Made by a program: the position numbers and the translations under genes. From Mycocentrospora acerina (taxonomy: Eukaryota > Ascomycota > Dothideomycetes > Pleosporales), in contig JAKUHH010000303.1 of NCBI GenBank assembly GCA_022701365.1, positions 124,001 to 188,000 on the forward strand: a DNA stretch of 64,000 nucleotides, written 5' to 3'. Under the pieces are notes generated by a model. It had not been told where the DNA came from and searched no databases. It was given only the letters and a program-made list of their open reading frames with translations. Each line of letters starts with the position of its first letter. The first letter of the stretch is position 1. This document shows positions 44,619-56,990 of this stretch, in pieces.

Positions 44619-46876
44619 TCAACTCTCATCCTCCAAGAAGAAGTAGTTCCCGCTCAACTTCTGCTCCTGGTCGAGCTGAGACTTGTCCTTGTTGATACGG
44701 GGACGGTACGAGTTAGGGTCACGGCGGAAAGTGACGTCCAAGTTCTTCAAAAAGGTGTTGCAGCCGGTGAGGAGGGACTCGGGAGTCTTGGCGCGTGACT
44801 TGACACCTGGCTTGCCATCAAACACAATGACGCGGTCGGCGAGGTAGGTAGCCATGATGAAATCGTGCTCGACGACAAAGGCAGTCTTCTTGGAGTGCAT
44901 GATGAAACGCTTGATGACACGCGAGGCGACGATACGCTGCTCCGAGTCGAGGTAGGCACTGGGCTCGTCGATTAGGTAGATATCGGCCGGGATACCAAGA
45001 GCCAGGACAATGGCAACACGCTGCAATTCACCACCAGAGAGGTTCTGCACCTCCTGGTCGATGAAGTCGTCCATCTTGAGTGGCTTGTAGACGTCGGTCT
45101 GGAACTGGGGGCTGAGGAAAGCAGTCTTGATCTTCTTGAAGAAGAGCTGGCGAACGGTGCCTTGGAACTTGGGCGTGATGGTTTGGGGCTTCATGCTGAT
45201 GCTCATCTTGGGGATCTTGACATCGCCGTCGGGCTGCAGAGCGCCAGCAAGCATCTTACAGAATGTGGTCTTGCCAGTTCCGTTCTCACCCATCATTACG
45301 ATAATCTCGGAATCCTCAAATTGGCCACTCTCAATGTTGAGGTTGAAGCCACCCAATGTCTTGGACATCTTGGGATAGCTGTATCCACGCGAGTGGTCAA
45401 CCTCGATGTCGTCGCCGGCTTCGGCGATACGGAACTGTAGGGATTCCTCACGGAATCGCAAGTTCTCGGTGGGGATGTTGCCGTCCAAGAAGATGTTGAT
45501 GCCTTCTCGGACCGAGGCGGGCAGGGTGACGACACCGTAGACGGCGGGCTTTCCGTAAAGGACACAGATGAAGTCGGAGAGGTAGTCGAGAACGGACAAA
45601 TCGTGCTCGACGACGATGACGTAGTCATTGGGTCGGAGCAAGCTGCGAATTTTGCGGGCGGCGGCGAGACGCTGCTTGACATCGAGGAAGGATGAGGGCT
45701 CGTCGAACATGTACACGTCGGCCTGCTGGACACAGACGAGGGCAATGGCAAAACGCTGGAGCTCTCCACCTGAGAGCAGCTTGACGTCACGGTCGAAGAT
45801 GTGCCTCAGCTCGAGTTCGTCGATCATCTCGTCAAAATTTTCCATCTGGGCGCGCGAGGAGATGAGGGAGCCGACGGAGCGGTCGACGGCCTTGATGGCC
45901 TTGGGGATCTGGTCGACATACTGGGGCTTGACGACGGCCTTGAGGTTGTCCTCGAGGATTTTGGTGAAGTAGTCTATGCAAGTTAGTGAGTGTTGTGTTT
46001 GGTAGTATGAGTGAGTGTGTTGTGTTTAGTAGTGTGAGTGAGTGTGTATGTGAGTAAGTGAGTGTAGGTGAGTGCAGGTGAGTTTAGGTGAGTGCAAGTG
46101 AGTGCAGGTGAGTGTTGGTGAGTGAAGGTAAGTGAGTAGGTGAGTGAAGGTAAGTAAGTAGGTGAGTGAAGGTAAGTAAGTAGGTGAGTGAGTGAGTGAG
46201 TGCAAGCCAGTAGATGTATATAAACAAAGACACTTACTCTGGAGCTCTGACCCGCGAAAGTACTTGAGAATCTCCTCCCAGTCTGGGGGGTTGTCGTAGC
46301 GTCCCAAGTTGGGCTTGAGCTTGCCGCTGAGAATCTTCAGGGCAGTGCTCTTGCCAATACCGTTTGTACCAACCAGACCCAGGACCTGGCCCGGCCTGGG
46401 CATGGGCAGCCTGTGCAGCTTGAAGCTGTTGGCCGAGTAGCGGTGCGTGACTTGGGTCTCGAGGTTGGTGGGCAAGTTGATGATGTTGATGGCGTCAAAG
46501 GGGCATTTCTTGGGGCAGATGCCGCATCCAATGCACAGGCGCTCCGAGATGAAGGCAATCTTGGACTCGTTGGTCACTTCGATGCACAGCTTGCCCGTGC
46601 GCACGACGGGGCACGATTTTTTGCATTCCTGGCGACATTTCTAGCACGTGTTAGGAGGGCTCGCGTGTGTGCAGAGAGGCGGGACGACGTGCCTTGGGCT
46701 TGCACTGTCACGGCGAAGATGGTCGTGTTAGCAGGGCGAAATTTTGTTGTGGGCAGAGGGGCAGCGGGGTACCTTGTCCGAGTTGATGATGGCGATTCTG
46801 GCGGGCGCGGGTTAGCAGCAGGCCACGGGGGACAGGGCGAGGAGCAGGATGCATACCGGGTGAGTCGGTCGGCCAT
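44619..46876 (-). CDS. RLI1: ABC-type ribosome recycling factor Rli1/ABCE1
   Basis: Iron-sulfur ATPase that splits post-termination ribosomes. About 604 aa (yeast 608). The N-terminal Fe-S region has CRQECKKSCPVV and CIGCGICPKKCPFDAI. The two ATPase sites have GTNGIGKST / LSGGELQRFAIA and GENGTGKTT / LSGGELQRVAIVLA, with EPSSFLD and EPSAYLD Walker B/D-loop regions. The C-terminus NYFFLEDES is intact. Exon structure at the 5' end is striking: 20 nt (46857-46876), 25 nt (46773-46797), 12 nt (46693-46704), then from 46640. The third intron starts with GC (GCACGT), giving MADRLTRIAIINSDK-CKPK-KCRQEC. A further intron of about 265 nt lies near 45974-46238 and is low complexity. Confidence 0.97.
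45995..46205. repeat. Degenerate GTGAGT/GTAAGT-type repeat filling an RLI1 intron
   Basis: On the + strand the intron is made of imperfect 5-12-bp units such as GTGAGTGAAGGTAAGTA. It lengthens the intron to about 265 nt when others in the window are mostly 45-70. The donor-like units lie on the antisense strand, so they should not act as splice donors for RLI1. Confidence 0.85.
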
Positions 46877-47363
46877 GGCTGCTGGAGTGTCGCGGCGCTG
46901 GTCGAGTGCGGGCGGGGTGTGCTGGCGGTGGGTGTGGAGGGCGGGCGAGGGCGAGGGCGAGGGCGAGGGCGAGTGTGGGTGTGGACGGGCGACGGCAGAC
47001 GCAGATGCAGGCACTGGCAGACACTGGCAGAGACGGACGCTGGCAGACACGGGCAGAGACTGGCACACGGGCAGACACGCGCACACAGACACACACTGAC
47101 ACTGACGCAGATGCGCAAATGCCTCCCGCCCGCCTGGCGTTCGCAGGCCCGCCTTATTCACCCAGTTCTGCCCGCGCGTGATTGGCCGCCGCGAATTTGG
47201 GGCTTGGCGGCCGCGCCTTCTTCGCCGTGCTGTGCTGTGCTGCAACCTCCGAACCCTTGAGCCTTGAGCAGCCCCATCTCCCGATTCTCCTCCTCACCCA
47301 CCACCACGCCCGCAACCACCCCCGACCCCTTGCCCCGCCACGCCGCGCGAGGCGACCCGGGCC
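46877..47363. promoter_or_regulatory. GC-rich divergent promoter, RLI1 / CHD1
   Basis: About 490 bp between head-to-head housekeeping genes, with GGCGAG repeats (46943-46972) and GCAGACAC-type repeats (47009-47075). Overlapping frames here are Arg/Thr/His-rich and not supported. Confidence 0.45.
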
Positions 47364-50300
47364 ATGGACTGTGAGTACCCGCTCCCCATTTCCCCCACGT
47401 GCATGTCCTGTCGCGTCCACCCGCCGTCTGGCTCGGCCGCCCGGCCTCGCTCCACGCCGTCTTTCCATCCCCATATCGCGTCGATGCATCGCCCACGACG
47501 CCTCCCGCCCCTCGTGCACCCCGTCGCCGCGTCGCCGCCTCTCCAGCGCGTCCTCGCGTCCAGCGTGCCCGCCGCTCCGCCCTCGCTGCGACGCCCACGG
47601 CCCCAGCCAGCCCTGTCCATCAGCCATGCATCGCCCACGGCCAGATTCCATCGGACCTCCATTGCTCACGCCCTTGCCCGTCCTGCATGCTGCTTTTTGG
47701 CTATTCTGGGTCGCGTAGTTTGGCTCTATCCAACGCACCCGCTCCCGCCCGCCAGCGCCCGGTGCCCGTCGAGATATCGCGCTGACCATGTCCTGCAGCC
47801 ACGTCCATCATGATGCCCTCTTCCCCCGGCCATGCTGCCTCTCTGCCCTTTGCAAATGGCCACGCATCGCCTCTTGGCCTGAACGTCATGTCCGCCGACA
47901 GCCCTCCCCAACACAGCGACAGCGATCTGTCCGACTCCAAAGAAGCCGCTGCGGTAGACGACGCCTCCGATGCTGACGCGCCTGGGGAGGACTACGACGA
48001 AGACGAGCCCATGGCCGCCGACTCGGACTCGTCCGATGATGTGGATGCCGACGTGGACGCCGAGGGCGAGCCAGACGGCGACTACGACTCGGAATCGCCG
48101 CCGTCGGAGCAGGCCGAGAGCAGTCGCACACGGAGCTCAGTCTCCCAGGAGTCGAGGATACCGTCCAAGCGGAAAGCAAGTGCAGAGCCCGACGACTACA
48201 TGACACAGAACCCCGAGCTATATGGTCTGCGTCGCAGCGTACGTGGCATCCACCGCCTGCACGCGCACGAGCTAATCTCAGTCTAGGGTCGTGCCCGTCC
48301 AAGTCGTCGCGTCGTAAGTCACCCGCTGCTGCTGATGGAAACCAGTGCTGACTTGATTCAGGTCGATAGCAGCGATGAAGAGGAAGATTCTGCCTCTGAC
48401 ATGCCCCGCAAGCGCCAGAGGACAGCCTCGCGCAAAGGTGAGCCTTTTCATCCATCACCCTCGATCCATCATCCTCCCCGAGTCATACTAACGCGCGCTC
48501 CTAGCCTCAAAGCAACCCACACCCGTCTTTCGCTCAGTCGACTCGGACTCGGAGTCGGATGGCTATGTCAACGCTCGCAAGAACATTCCCAGCAAGAAAG
48601 AACGCCAGCGCCAGCTGCTCGTCGCGGAGGGACGCCTGCCTCCTTCCCAAGCCGAAGTCCGATTCTCCGCGCGTCGCACAAAGGCCGTGACAAACTACAA
48701 CGAAGACGAGGAGGAAGATCCCTTTGTCGAAGACGAAGACGATGCGACACCCAACTACTGGCCGAGCGCCGCAGAGGAGACGGGCCCAATCATTGACAAA
48801 ATCCTCGATCACCGACCAAAAGACGGGATAGGTATGCACAGCTGTGCGGTGTGTAATTGCAGTTGTTCGCCTGCTAACCGCGGCGCAGAGCTTGACCCTT
48901 ACTACGTGCAGAAGAAGGACTTTGAGTATCTTGTAAGTGCATTCATTCACTCTGCCACTACCTGTCACGAGCGCAATGCTGACTTTGCCTCGCTAGATCA
49001 AATGGCAAGACAGAGCCCACTACCACTCGTCGTGGGAAGACTATGAGACGGCGTCTACCCACAAGGGCTGGCGAAAACTTGACAACTACTTCAAGGGCCC
49101 TGTCATGAACGACATGTACTTTCATGCTCGGAAGAAGCAAGAGCCCGAGGAGTTTGAGCAGCACATGGTCGCGCGTGAAGCTGAACGCGAGAGCCAACTC
49201 GACTTCCATGTTGTCGAACGCGTCATTGATGCGCAAGACGGCGAAGACGAGACCGAGTACTATGTCAAGTGTAAGTGGCTCGTCGTCCATTCTGCTCATC
49301 CATGGCAGCTAAACAAAACGAACAGGGAAGGGCCTGACATACGAGTTCTGCACGTGGGAGCCTGCCTCCCTGGTCAGCCAGCTCTCACAAACCGAGATCG
49401 ACCGCTTCCTCGACCGATCGTCGAACCGACCCTCGTCAGACACTCGCGAATCGAACTTGAATACCCGTAGAAAGTTTGTCAAGTTGGACGAGCAGCCCGA
49501 CTACATCAAGTATGGAAAGCTGAGATCGTTCCAACTTCAAGGAGTGAATTTCCTTGCGCACAACTGGTGTCGTGGTACCAATGTCATTCTCGCCGATGAG
49601 ATGGGTCTCGGAAAGACGGTGCAAACCGTCTCGTTCATGAACTGGCTGCGACACGACCGACGACAGGACGGCCCGTTCATCTGCGTCGTTCCTCTGTCAA
49701 CCATGCCCGCCTGGGCAGACACTTTCAACAATTGGACACCAGACGTCAACTATGTCATATACACTGGCAGGGAAGACGCTCGTAGCACTATCCGAGACAA
49801 GGAATTGCTAATTGACGGCAATCCCAAGCGGATCAAGTTCAACGTGTTGCTTACTACGTACGAGTACGTTCTTGCCGACTGGCAATTCTTGTCCAGCATC
49901 AAGTGGCAGTTTCTCGCTGTCGATGAGGCTCATCGATTGAAAAATCGCGAGTCACAGCTGTATGAGAGGCTATTGCAGTTCAACGCACCGAGCCGTCTTC
50001 TTATTACCGGCACACCCATCCAGAACACGCTGGGAGAACTCTCCGCCCTGATGGACTTTCTTATGCCTGGTAAGATCACTGTTGATGAGGAAGTTGATCT
50101 CGCCTCGGAAGATGCCAGTCACAAGCTTGCCGAGCTCAGCGCAGCCATTCAACCCTACATGATTCGACGCACAAAGGAGAAGGTTGAGAATGACCTCCCT
50201 CCAAAGTCTGAGAAGATCCTTCGTGTTGAATTGTCCGATATTCAGTTGGAGTACTACAAGAACATCCTTACCAGAAACTACGAAGCTCTGAACGAGGGTG

Positions 50301-52960
50301 GTACTGGCCAAAAGCAGTCTCTTCTGAACATTGTCATGGAGCTCAAGAAAGCCAGTAACCACGCTCTGCTCTTCCCCAACGCCGAGGCCAAGTTCCTCAA
50401 GGGCGATGCTACCAAGGATGAGACACTCAAGGCTCTCATCACGACAAGTGGTAAAATGATGCTATTGGATCGTCTTCTCGCCAAGCTCAAGGCAGATGGC
50501 CATCGTGTGCTCATCTTTAGTCAGATGGTGCACATGCTGGACATTCTCACTGATTACCTCAAGCTGCGAAACTACACTTACCAGCGTCTGGACGGCACTG
50601 TTCCGGCAGCCGAGAGGAAGATTGCCATTGATCACTTCAATGCTCCTGGGAGTGATGATTACTGTTTCCTGCTGTCTACTCGAGCTGGTGGTCTCGGAAT
50701 CAACTTGATGACTGCTGACACTGTTGTCATCTTTGACTCGGACTGGAATCCTCAAGCTGATCTGCAAGCCATGGCGCGAGCGCATCGTATTGGCCAGCAG
50801 AAGCCTGTGAGTGTCTATCGACTTGTCTCAAAGGACACAATTGAAGAGGAAATCCTGGAGCGAGCCCGCAACAAGCGTATGCTTGAATTCATCACGATCC
50901 AGCGAGGTGTGACAGATCGCGAGCAAAAGGAACTCAGCGACAAGATGAACCGCGCTGCTACCGAGCCCAACTCGGCAGACGACATCAACAACATTCTCAA
51001 GCGCCGAGGACAGAAGATGTTTGAGCAGTCTGGCAATCAGAAGAAACTTGAAGAACTCGACATTGACGCTGTCCTCGAGAACGCCGAGGAACACAAGACT
51101 GAGCAGGCAGCCGGTCTTACATCTGACGGTGGTGAGGAGTTTCTCAAAAACTTCGAGTACACCGACGTCAAGATTGACCTCGAGTGGGACGACATCATTC
51201 CAAAAGAGGAGCTCGAGGTTGTCAAGGCCGAAATCCAGCAGCGCAAAGACGAAGAGAAGACGCAAAAGCTGCTCGACGAAAGCGCCCCACGGAAACGCAA
51301 GGCAGCTTCAGCCAGCGCGCGGGAGCAGCGAGCTGCCAAGAAGCGAGCCATGGAAGCCGCGAGAGACGATGACATTGACGATGAGCCATCTGAAGACGAA
51401 AAGGACGACAATGTCAAGCGAGATCCAAAGCGTCCCCTCAACGTCAAGGAAATTCGCAATCTCATCAAAGCCCACGAGCGCTATGGCTCCCTTGAAGAGC
51501 GTAGCGACGACATGCTCCGTGCAGCCAAACTGGTCGGCCGTGATCTGAATGTTGTCAAATCTACCTTGGATGAAGTCATTGCCACGAGTGAGGATCTTGT
51601 CAAACAGGAACAGAATAGGCTGAGGAAGTTGGAGATTGAAGCAAATCGCCCTCTGACCAAAAAGGATAAGAAGGCTGTTTTGTTTGACTTTCGTGGTACA
51701 AAGAAGAACAACGCCGAAACCATCATCGGACGACCGATTGAGATGCGGATCCTGAAAGAGGCTGTTGACGGTGTTTCTGATTGGCGCAACTTCCGCGTTC
51801 CAGACGCGATCAAGCCAGCAAGCTACTCTTGCCCTTGGGGTGCTCGAGAGGATGGTATGCTTTGCGTTGGTGTCAAGCGTCACGGTTACGGTGCTTGGCC
51901 CCAGATCCGGGATGATCCAGATCTCGGGCTGGGCGAGAAGTTCTTCCTCGAAGAGCATCGTGTGGACAAGAAAGAAGAGCGAACCAAGGCAGACGAGAAG
52001 AATGCAAAGTCTCCTGGAGCTGTTCACTTGGTGCGAAGGGCCAACTACCTTCTGACAGTGCTTAAGGACAAGACCGGCGCTGCTGACCCCAATGTCAAGC
52101 GTCTCATGGAGAACCACCACCGCAACAACAAGAAGCATCACCTGAATATCGTCCGCCGGCCGGAGAAGACGTCGAGCGTTTCTGCCAGCCCGGCGCCGTC
52201 TGGTTCAGTGCGCAAGGTTGTGTCACGCGACTCGGATAGGCCCCTGCAGCGTACCCACAGCAACAGCGAGAGCCGACCTGACAGCCGTCAATACGACAAG
52301 AATGGTCACGATCGGTCTAGGAACAGTGACCAATATCGATCGTCTGAACGCAAGGAGTATCGCAATGACCGTGGTAGCATTGACCGTCGTCCGCAGTTGG
52401 TCGATCGAGTCGCCACGCCGGAGTTTCGACGCAAGACTAGCGGAGACATGGATAGACCGCGGCCCAAGGACGATCGACCACGACTTTCTGAAGAGCGACA
52501 CCACTCACATAGCCAGAGCCATGGTCCTAATCGCAGTGTCGATCACACTCCCAAGCCCAAAGAGAAGAAGCCCGACGATTTTATCGAGCGGAAGCTACGG
52601 CCTGTGCGTGACAACCTGAGCCGTCTTAAAAAGGCGACGCCCAAGAATTATGCACAAAAGGATGCGCTGGTGAAGGTGTTGAAGGTGGAGCTGATTGCGA
52701 TTGGTAACTTTATTCGCGCAGAAACTCGCGACAACACGGAGCTGGAAGAGCGTCTGTGGTAAGTTGTTGCTACTCTCTATCCCTGACCAAAGACACGAAG
52801 CTGACTGGACAGGAACTTTACGGTGAACAATTACTGGCCTCGGCAGAATATTACGGTCCCCCAGATCAAGGGAATGTACAACAAGATGCTGAGTTCGGAG
52901 ATGAACGGAAAGCAGAATTCGAGCGCGCAGCAGGCCAACGGGCAAAAGAGCGAATCATGA
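47364..52960 (+). CDS. CHD1: Chromatin remodeler Chd1
   Basis: Snf2-family nucleosome-spacing ATPase, about 1,590 aa. An acidic N-terminus is followed by two chromodomains (DPYYVQKKDFEYLIKW; EYYVKWKGLTYEFCTWEP). The helicase core has DEMGLGKT (Walker A), DEAH, and C-lobe blocks STRAGGLGINL and ARAHRIGQ. Next come a SANT/SLIDE-like region and the C-terminal CHCT domain (DDFIERKLRPVRDNLSRLKK). The final exon (52813-52960) ends GQKSES. Introns fall near 48239-48286, 48314-48360, 48438-48504, 48832-48888, 48932-48995, 49271-49325 and 52760-52812; one exon is only 27 nt (48287-48313). The start is tentative: ATGGACT at 47364 followed by GTGAGT and an acceptor at 47798 gives MDSTSIMMPSSPG in frame. 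Otherwise translation starts at ATG 47810. Confidence 0.93.
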
Positions 52961-54417
52961 AAAAGGGGAGAAATGAATCCATCATTACATTCTGCATAGG
53001 GGCGTTTTCAAATTCAAAAGCGGCATACGAGTACAGTGTCTGTGGCATAGCGTAGGTGTTTGGGCTCGGTTGGACTAGTCGACACACGATAGCTCCCGAG
53101 CAGTGTTTTGTTTTTTTATTATTATTGCATGGGCCGCCGCCTGTTGTTAGGCAAGGCGTGTTCAACTTGGTGTTTTTTTTTACTCTCTCCATCTATATAT
53201 ATACATGTCTCTCCTACGAGGCGACGCATGCTACAAAGTGTCAAGCGAGCATTTACGGTACGGTAAGGGCGCCTGAAGGTTGCATCTCTATATTATATTT
53301 TCAACACTGAGGTGAGGCATAGCTGGGACTGGAGCTGGGACTGGAGCTGGGGGGGGGGGGGGGGGGGGGTGNNNNNNNNNNNNNNNNNNNNNNNNNNNNN
53401 NNNNNNNNNNNNNNNNNNNNNNNNNNNNNNNNNNNNNNNNNNNNNNNNNNNNNNNNNNNNNNNNNNNNNNNNNNNNNNNNNNNNNNNNNNNNNNNNNNNN
53501 NNNNNNNNNNNNNNNNNNNNNNNNNNNNNNNNNNNNNNNNNNNNNNNNNNNGGGGCCTTGTGGCACCGGGGGGGCTATGGCCACTGATTGATTGATTGAT
53601 TGCATGTCAGAGGGATAGATAGGTCAGGTAGCGCAGATAGATGGAAAAGCTCACATCATGCACACACTAATTACGAGCGCATCTTCTGACGTGAGAGAGG
53701 CATTTTATTGCAAAAAACACGCACTGCGGGGAGGGGGAGCAAGAGAGAAACGCGGGGTGTAAAATGGTCACGCGAGAGGATGCCCTTGCGGTGAAGAACC
53801 CGGAGGTGTGACTACCGACCTAGGGGGGGGGTTACGTGCGTGTGCGTGTGCATGTGTGCATGTGGGAGGACAAGACAGTTTGTGGGGAATGGGGAGATCA
53901 AATGTGCGGTCAGGCAACTAGAGCGGGTGGGTGGGATGACGTCCAATGACAGGGGCGGTCGCAAGCTCGTGCTTCGCCTTAGCGATTTTTTTCGACACGC
54001 GCATTTGCCATTTGGGTGAGAGCGAGAGAGACAGAGACAGAGAACGAGCGAGCCCTATTTCTGCCCATCAGGGTGCTAACTAAGTCTAAAGTCGCAGTAC
54101 CTAGTTAGACAGAAGGGATACCATAAGTTGTTTCCCTTCCCCTCCCCCCCCGCCGCCGCCGCCGTTCCCTCCCCCCCCTTTTTTTTCCCGACCGACGAGA
54201 ATCTGCGAGTTATTTCTGGCCCTCTTCTTTTTTTATTATTTATTATATTGGTGTTGCTTCCGTCTCTTTGTTTGTGCTGCTGTCTCTCTACTTTGCCCTG
54301 ATCTGACCTGCCCTGCCCTGCCTAGCCCTGGCCCTGCCTAGCTCTGGCCCTGCAGCAGCAGCAGCAGCAGCAGCTCCCCACGCTTTTTTCCCCCTCCTTT
54401 CCCCCCTACCCCGCGCC
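52961..54417. other. Intergenic region containing the assembly gap
   Basis: Holds the chd1 3' UTR, a poly-G tract, the N block, and a C/T-rich stretch (54141-54190) with CCTGCCC/CTAGC repeats and a GCA run (54352-54372) before the endopolyphosphatase start. No supported gene. Confidence 0.65.
53349..53551. other. Poly-G tract and 180-nt gap of N
   Basis: Twenty-one consecutive G at 53349-53369, then TG, then 180 N (53372-53551), resuming with GGGGCC. The gap probably reflects failure to sequence through a G-rich, structured repeat. Its size may be an estimate. Confidence 0.97.
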
Positions 54418-56990
54418 ATGCTGCAGTCGCGAAACGCGCTGATATGCGGACTGCTCTTTTGGGGCACCGCGAGGGCAGCCCCGCCAAGTGCGGGACCTGG
54501 CCGCGACGGCGCTGGAGCGACCAGTGGCGGCGACGGTGAGGCTGCGGGACGGCGACTCACGGGAAAGTTTCTGCACATTACGGGTACGTGGTTGATATTC
54601 TGGAGTTGTTGTTGTTGTTTTCTTCTTCTTCTCGTTTTGCATGCTTTACGCGCACGTGTTTTGTAAAGAGGAAAAAAAGTGTGTAGCTGCTAAGACGTGG
54701 TAGATTTCCATCCTGATCCCTTTTACAAGACGTACTCGAGTACCACGGCAGACACGGCATGCCATCGCCAGCGAGGGCCTGCGGGCCTCTACGGCGCCGA
54801 GACGTCAGCTTGCGACTCGCCGTTTTCGCTTGTCAACGAGACGTTCAAATGGATAGAGGAGAATATCAAGGATCAGGTCGACTTTGTCATCTGGACGGGC
54901 GACTCGGCGCGACACGACAACGACGAGGAGATTCCCCGCACGCAGAAGCAGGTCATACAGCAGAACGAGTTTCTCGTCTCAAAGTTTGCAGAGGTGTTTG
55001 GACACAAGGATGGGGACCCGCGTGATGGGCCCACGAGCCGCTTTGCTATTCCCGTTGTGCCCACGTTTGGGAACAACGACATCATGCCGCACAATATCAT
55101 GCTTGGGGGGCCCAGCAAGTGGACGATGAAGTATCTGGATATCTGGCGGAGTATGATCCCAGAGGCCCAGAGGCATCAGTTCCAGCAGGGAGGCTGGTTT
55201 TCTGTCGAAGTCATTCCGGGGAAGCTGGCTGTGGTCAGTTTGAACACAATGTGAGTAGGGACGAACGCGGCGGTTGCCTCCCAGAAAAAAAATCCCCACC
55301 ACTGACACGAGATGACAGATACTTTTTCACTTCCAACTCTGCCACTGACGGCTGCGCGAGCAAACACGAACCCGGCTACGAGCACATGGAATGGCTGCGC
55401 ATCCAGCTCCAGATTATGCGCGACCGCGGCATCAAGGCTATCTTGATGGGCCATGTGCCACCCGCGCGCGTGGACAGCAAAAACAGCTGGGACGAGACGT
55501 GCTGGCAAAAGTACACGCTATGGCAGCGGCAGTATCGCGACGTCATTGTTGGTTCGCTCTACGGGCACATGAACATTGACCACTTCATGCTCCAGGACTT
55601 TGACCATATCGACAAAGATACGGAGAAGGGCAGGATGGCGAATAACCCCAGCCAGGAGCGCGTCAACGGCGAGGTGGGCTTGCTTGAGGATGGCGAGCTC
55701 ACGGTAGCTTCTGCATCTGATTATCTGCTTGACTTGAGACAGGCGTGGGCGCAACTTCCCTCGCCGCCTGAGAAGCCGAGCAAGAAATCACGCTCGGCAA
55801 GAAGAGCTGTCAACGACGAGTACGAGGATGATGAGGATGAGGATGAGGAGGTTTCGGTTTGGGACTGGCTGGTTTCCAAGGTCTCCAACTCCTCGACAAG
55901 CGAAAAAGCAGGGAAAGGCGAAAAGCAAAAATATCTCGACAAGATTGGAGGGAAATATGCAGAACGCTACAGCACAACGCATGTCGCTCCCAGTGTAGTG
56001 CCAAATTACTTCCCCACGCTCCGCATCATCGAGTACAACATCACCGGTCTCGAGGACATGCGCTTGGATTCCATCGACAACAACAAAAACAGCAGCACAG
56101 CTTTCGCCAACCCGTCCTCTCAACTCCCCATCCTCACCCACGACTTCTCCGACGATGCAACCTACAAGAGCGCCATGGCCAGCATCATTGCGCAGAAGAA
56201 AAAACACCACTCCCGCAAAGGACCACGGAAATACAAGTTCAAAGTTCCCACTCCGCCCTCAAAATCGTCTCCCCCAGGCCCTGCATACTCGCCGCAAACA
56301 CTCACCTGGACGCGCTATGTGCAGTACTTTGCAAACCTAACACACATCAACAACGACTTTGTCGAGCCGCAGCAACGCCCCAACGCCGACGCCAACACCA
56401 ACACCGAGTCCCCCAACGCCCTCTCCCCTGCCACAATCTTCGGCCTTACCATCCACGCCAACGGCACCATCTCCCCCTCCCGCTGGAAAGAAGGCAAACA
56501 CGGCAAACACCAGGGCAAACAACCCCGTCCCGAACCACACCCCAACCCGTTTAAATACGAAATCGAGTACGATACAAAGGGCAAGGGATTCCCCGATCTA
56601 ACCGTCAGACGGTGGGTCGAGTACGCACGGCGAATCGGCGGCGGAGCAGGCAAATCCTCCATTTCACAAAACGTTGACGACAACGACAACAACAATCAAG
56701 ACGGTGACGGCGATGGTGAAGAAGAAGACACGCTATCCCGCCACAAGAAAAAGAAGAACAAGAAGGATAAGAAGAAGAAGAGCAAGAAACACCACGCCTC
56801 AAAGGAATGGTTCACCTTTGTTCAGCGCGCCTTTGTCGCTACCATTGACCCAAAGGAAATCAAGACTGTGTTTGGGAAACCTCATGCTGGTGTTGGTGCC
56901 GGTGCCGGTGCTGGTCCATACACAGAGACGAGGACGGGGAGTAAAGAAGAGTATGAAGAGGAGGAAGAGGAGGAGATTATAGAGCTATAG
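54418..56990 (+). CDS. PPN1: Endopolyphosphatase (Ppn1-type metallophosphatase)
   Basis: Vacuolar enzyme that cuts inorganic polyphosphate chains internally. About 796 aa in three exons; introns at about 54583-54701 and 55252-55317 join HITDFHPDPFY and LNTMYFFTSN. Calcineurin-type metal-site motifs: D-x-H in ITDFHPD, GDSARHDND, GNND, GHVPP and GHMNIDHF. The N-terminal hydrophobic segment (ALICGLLFWGTARA) is a signal peptide or single anchor, as in yeast Ppn1. The C-terminal half holds an acidic run (DEYEDDEDEDEE), a Lys-rich run near 56737-56790 and a Glu-rich end, all low complexity. It carries the conserved WxxxARR-type block VRRWVEYARRI. Confidence 0.93.

Noticed and set aside
46919..47800. 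Coding frames in the RLI1/CHD1 promoter region
   Set aside because: Many mutually overlapping GC-rich frames on both strands with Arg/Pro/Ser composition; the region is best explained as a promoter plus a long first chd1 intron.
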